DNA from: Onthophagus taurus
Taxonomy: Eukaryota; Arthropoda; Insecta; Coleoptera; Scarabaeidae
DNA length: 64,000 nt
Assembly: GCF_036711975.1 (NCBI RefSeq)
Contig: NC_091973.1
Location: forward strand, 19,468,001-19,532,000
Direction of reading: 5' to 3'
Below are positions 61,927 to 64,000 of the stretch, in pieces. How positions within the stretch are numbered: the first letter of the stretch is position 1; every line of letters starts with the position of its first letter. Under the pieces are notes generated by a model that saw only the letters and a program-made list of their open reading frames with translations, did not search any database and was not told the DNA's origin. The translations under genes were made by a program, and so were the position numbers.

Positions 61927-62457
61927 TCAAAGGAACGTCTTTTCGGTAGTTTCCATACTCGTTGAAATTTCTAATGCTTTTTCCAGGGATAAATCCTTGG
62001 TTTCCAAAAGCCGGGCTTGAATTCTCTTTGAAAGAAGTCCAAAAATCAACTGATTTCGTACTGCTTTTTCCAAGTAGTCACTAAACTTGCAATTTATGCT
62101 CAGTTTTTGTAGAGCGTGACAAAATTCTTGTATCGTTTCTCCCTCTCTTTGTTTCCGGGATTGAAATCGAAAAATTTCCGCAACTTCTAGTGGCGCTGGT
62201 GAGTAGAAACCTTGTAACATTTCCACAATTTCATTGTATTTCTTTGTGTCCGGTTCTTGTGGAGCCATTTTGTCGCACAAAATGTCGTATGCTTCCGCCC
62301 CCATATAATGCAGTAAATAAAATACCTTCATATCTTCAGGTGTTTTGAAAACCTTGAACGCTCCTTCTAACCGTCGAACCCATCGTCCCCACGTTGTTGT
62401 GGTTTGATTGAACGTATCAATCGTAAATGTTTGCATCGTAGAAATACCGGTCGCCAT
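61927..62457 (-). CDS. Gag of the Mag-like Gypsy
   Basis: The 176-residue frame starts MATGISTMQTFTIDTFNQ. It shows the Mag-clade capsid-type domain (WGRWVRRLEGAFKVFKTPED, YLLHYMGAEAYDILCDKMAP, PLEVAEIFRFQSRKQREGET, FCHALQKLSINCKF, LLETKDLSLEKALEISTSME). Zinc-knuckle coding (CYRCGG-type and CSKCGKKGHLRKVC) follows at about 61810-61700. It binds and packages the element's RNA. Confidence 0.88.
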   Translation of the reverse strand: MATGISTMQTFTIDTFNQTTTTWGRWVRRLEGAFKVFKTPEDMKVFYLLHYMGAEAYDILCDKMAPQEPDTKKYNEIVEMLQGFYSPAPLEVAEIFRFQSRKQREGETIQEFCHALQKLSINCKFSDYLEKAVRNQLIFGLLSKRIQARLLETKDLSLEKALEISTSMETTEKTFL

Positions 62458-62527
62458 TTTTTTTTTTTATTTCTTCTTTTTTTCTTCTCTTTTCGTACCT
62501 TCTTAACTCCAATCCTCGTCGCCACTT

Positions 62528-62738
62528 TGTTATGTATGTACGGTTTATATAAATACACCTTGTAAACTTAAACACATTTATTTAATGTTTATATTCATTG
62601 AATAACAAACGTTACAAACTACTCTCATAATGGTTGCGTACATACTGATTGTCTTTGTTTTTCTCATTCCGTGTACCGCCCTCTATGCTTAATCCTCTAC
62701 AACTATATCCGTTGCCTAGTAACTTAACGTATCTAACA
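62528..62738 (-). repeat. 5' LTR of the Mag-like Gypsy
   Basis: It is the 211-bp partner of 58297-58507, adjacent on its inner side to the primer-type site (about 62515-62527) and on its outer side to the CTATT duplication. Confidence 0.93.
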
Positions 62739-62744
62739 CTATTC

Positions 62745-63918
62745 GTTGGTAATGTAAATCATCGGAATGGATCTTAATTTGGCGATACATCTTTTCCAGA
62801 TCACAAGCAAATACGATTCTATGTCTTCGCCAACGAAGAAGAACATCGACCAACTCGGTCTGCAACTTGGGTCCAATGTGCAAACAATCATTCAGTGTAA
62901 TACCGTTAGAAGTTTGAGCTGATCCATTAAAAACTACTCTTAATTTCGTGGTTGTACTTGACTCGCGAATAACACCGTGGTGAGGTAAGTAATAATTCGG
63001 AATATTTGCATTCGTTGATATGGGCATCATGTGTCCAAGCGAAACATACTCATTCATAAATTCGTGATACGAAGCTGAAAGGTTTTCATTTTTCAGAAAT
63101 CGGTGTTCCAAACGATAAAAGGAGCTCACTGCGAGATCATAAGAACTTCCGAGTGTTGATGGGGATTTTTTGAAAGGTAACCGCACCATGAAACGACCGT
63201 TAACTTCGCGAGAATATGTCCGAAGGAAGTGATTTTCGCAATCACGTTCATCTGATGATAATCGGTGTTCAGGAAGGGAATCGTCTTCTTGTTTCCAGAA
63301 TCTTTGAATAGTCTCAATCAGAGCTCGGTCAACTGAACATTGAAACCCGTAAACAGTGTTGTTAGTTGCAGCCGGACAATCGATCGCTCCAAAAAGAATC
63401 CAGCCAATAGAAGTTTCTTGTGCAACCATGAGATTGTTATTGAATTTTTTAATTTGATTTAAAAGAATCTTGAAATAAAACTGTACCCCAAGGATTAGGT
63501 CGATTCGTTTATCGCACTCAAAATCTGGATCGGCTAAAGGAAGATTCTTCACCTGAACTGGTAAGTTATTTGACAATCGCGTTGGAAGATAAGTTGTTAG
63601 TTTTGGTAACACCAATGTTTCTTCAAGAAATGAAATTGAAGGATTCAATTGAGACACTAATTTAATGGAAACAAGTCCGTTTGAAGTACATGTGCGTTTT
63701 GAGCCAACTCCATTAATAGGAACACAAGCTGCACGTCTAGGAAGGTGTAACTGTTGAGCCAGTGATTCACTGATAAACGACACTTCCGACCTTTGGTCAA
63801 TCAATGCGCGGACTGTAAAGGATTCATCATGGAGAGACAAAACTTGTATTAAAGCAGTAGCTAGTAAAACCGGAGTGTTTATGTGAAGCGAATGTACTGT
63901 ATGACTTGTTGAAGGCAA
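62745..63918 (-). CDS. Protease and RT start of BEL element 2 pol
   Basis: The frame encodes the BEL protease (VRALIDQRSEVSFISESLAQ, with IDQRSE in place of the usual aspartic D-S/T-G, so the active site looks altered or diverged), the peptidase-to-RT linker (DFECDKRIDLILGVQFYFKI, ETSIGWILFGAID) and the start of RT (YYLPHHGVIRESSTTTKLRV, VFNGSAQTSNGITLNDCL, VFACDLEKMYRQIKIHSDD). It stops at the Mag-like insertion, and RT continues at 58250. The upstream part extends beyond the window. Confidence 0.85.
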
Positions 63919-64000
63919 ATTTGATGTGTTAGTAGCAAGAGGTTTCGATATAACTGTTGAAGGTTTGTTTAATTTTTCTGGAGGAAGTTCGTGTAAAACT

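Larger units (their letters stand above)
58297..62738 (-). mobile_element. Mag-like Gypsy element, very young, inside BEL element 2
   Basis: LTRs of 211 bp at 58297-58507 and 62528-62738 appear identical by eye, so the insertion is very recent. A 5-bp duplication CTATT (58292-58296 and 62739-62743) flanks it. On the minus strand the 5' LTR is followed by a GTGGCGACGAGGA primer-type site, gag (62457-61927), zinc knuckles (about 61810-61700), protease-RT-RNase H (61698-59764) and integrase (59846-58587). It is nearly whole; the coding region lies in more than one frame, with about two breaks or programmed shifts. BEL coding is interrupted cleanly between 62745 and 58290. Confidence 0.92.
55454..64000 (-). 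mobile_element. BEL/Pao element 2, minus strand, running off the window
   Basis: From the right edge leftward: protease and RT start (63918-62745), the Mag-like Gypsy insert (62738-58297), RT end and RNase H (58250-57350), and integrase (57586-55862). Its proteins match BEL element 1 block for block (TYVDDILSGADS, TKRSVLSFIARLYDPLGLLS, FNPPAAPHFGGKWEAGVRSV). Gag and the 5' LTR lie outside. A 3' LTR is probable at about 55454-55840 but unproven. Apart from the insertion it shows about one break in the visible part. Confidence 0.8.

Overview
This window is a stack of transposable elements from an arthropod, most likely insect, genome. It holds insect-type Gypsy (micropia/mdg3-like, Lys-primed long-LTR, CsRn1, Mag) and BEL/Pao elements, R2- and R1-like LINEs, Penelope-like remnants and Polintons, all AT-rich and heavily nested. 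I found no convincing host gene, rRNA, tRNA or CRISPR array. A 23-base run of N (47220-47242) marks an assembly gap.

Region 1 (1-19921) is a multi-level nest. An R2-clade LINE on the minus strand (two zinc fingers and Myb at 19921-19318, RT at 18332-16796, CCHC and endonuclease at 1507-534) is split by a 5'-truncated Jockey-like LINE (18339-19317, target duplication CGATAT) and by a Gypsy element, here called A (1508-16791, target duplication CGTA). Gypsy A contains a Penelope-like palindrome (6410-7500), and its 3' LTR is split by Gypsy B (7680-16770), a young-looking element with 1.78 kb LTRs and whole-looking gag and pol.

Region 2 (20001-25830) holds the 5' part of a decayed relative of Gypsy B (minus strand), an AT-rich spacer, and a broken R1-clade LINE (plus strand) ending in low-complexity sequence.

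Region 3 (25830-41390) holds a decayed Polinton DNA polymerase B remnant (minus strand), then Gypsy D, a relative of Gypsy A. Inside Gypsy D lies a 10.0 kb Polinton (30313-40328) with about 1.05 kb terminal inverted repeats and a clean 6-bp duplication GATAAT. It carries integrase, packaging ATPase, adenain-type protease, penton-like and major capsid genes and a parvovirus-type phospholipase A2-like gene, but no DNA polymerase. It also carries a 64-residue gene (31767-31961) that matches, with exact spacing, the PP1-binding core of PPP1R15/GADD34, herpes ICP34.5 and African swine fever DP71L. This is the most interesting item: a likely host-shutoff antagonist (eIF2alpha phosphatase recruiter) in a Polinton.

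Region 4 (41400-46540) holds a CsRn1-type Gypsy remnant with a TA-flanked MITE in its gag, a second Penelope-like remnant split by an apparent solo LTR, a tRNA-like segment and a small palindromic element.

Region 5 (46541-64000) holds Gypsy E (coiled-coil Gag) interrupted by an internally deleted BEL (49654-54022, duplication ACGGC), then a minus-strand BEL running off the window and interrupted by a Mag-like Gypsy (58297-62738) whose LTRs look identical, the youngest insertion seen.

Elements of the retroviral/LTR and Polinton type are described as fossils, by extent, family, parts and approximate state only.
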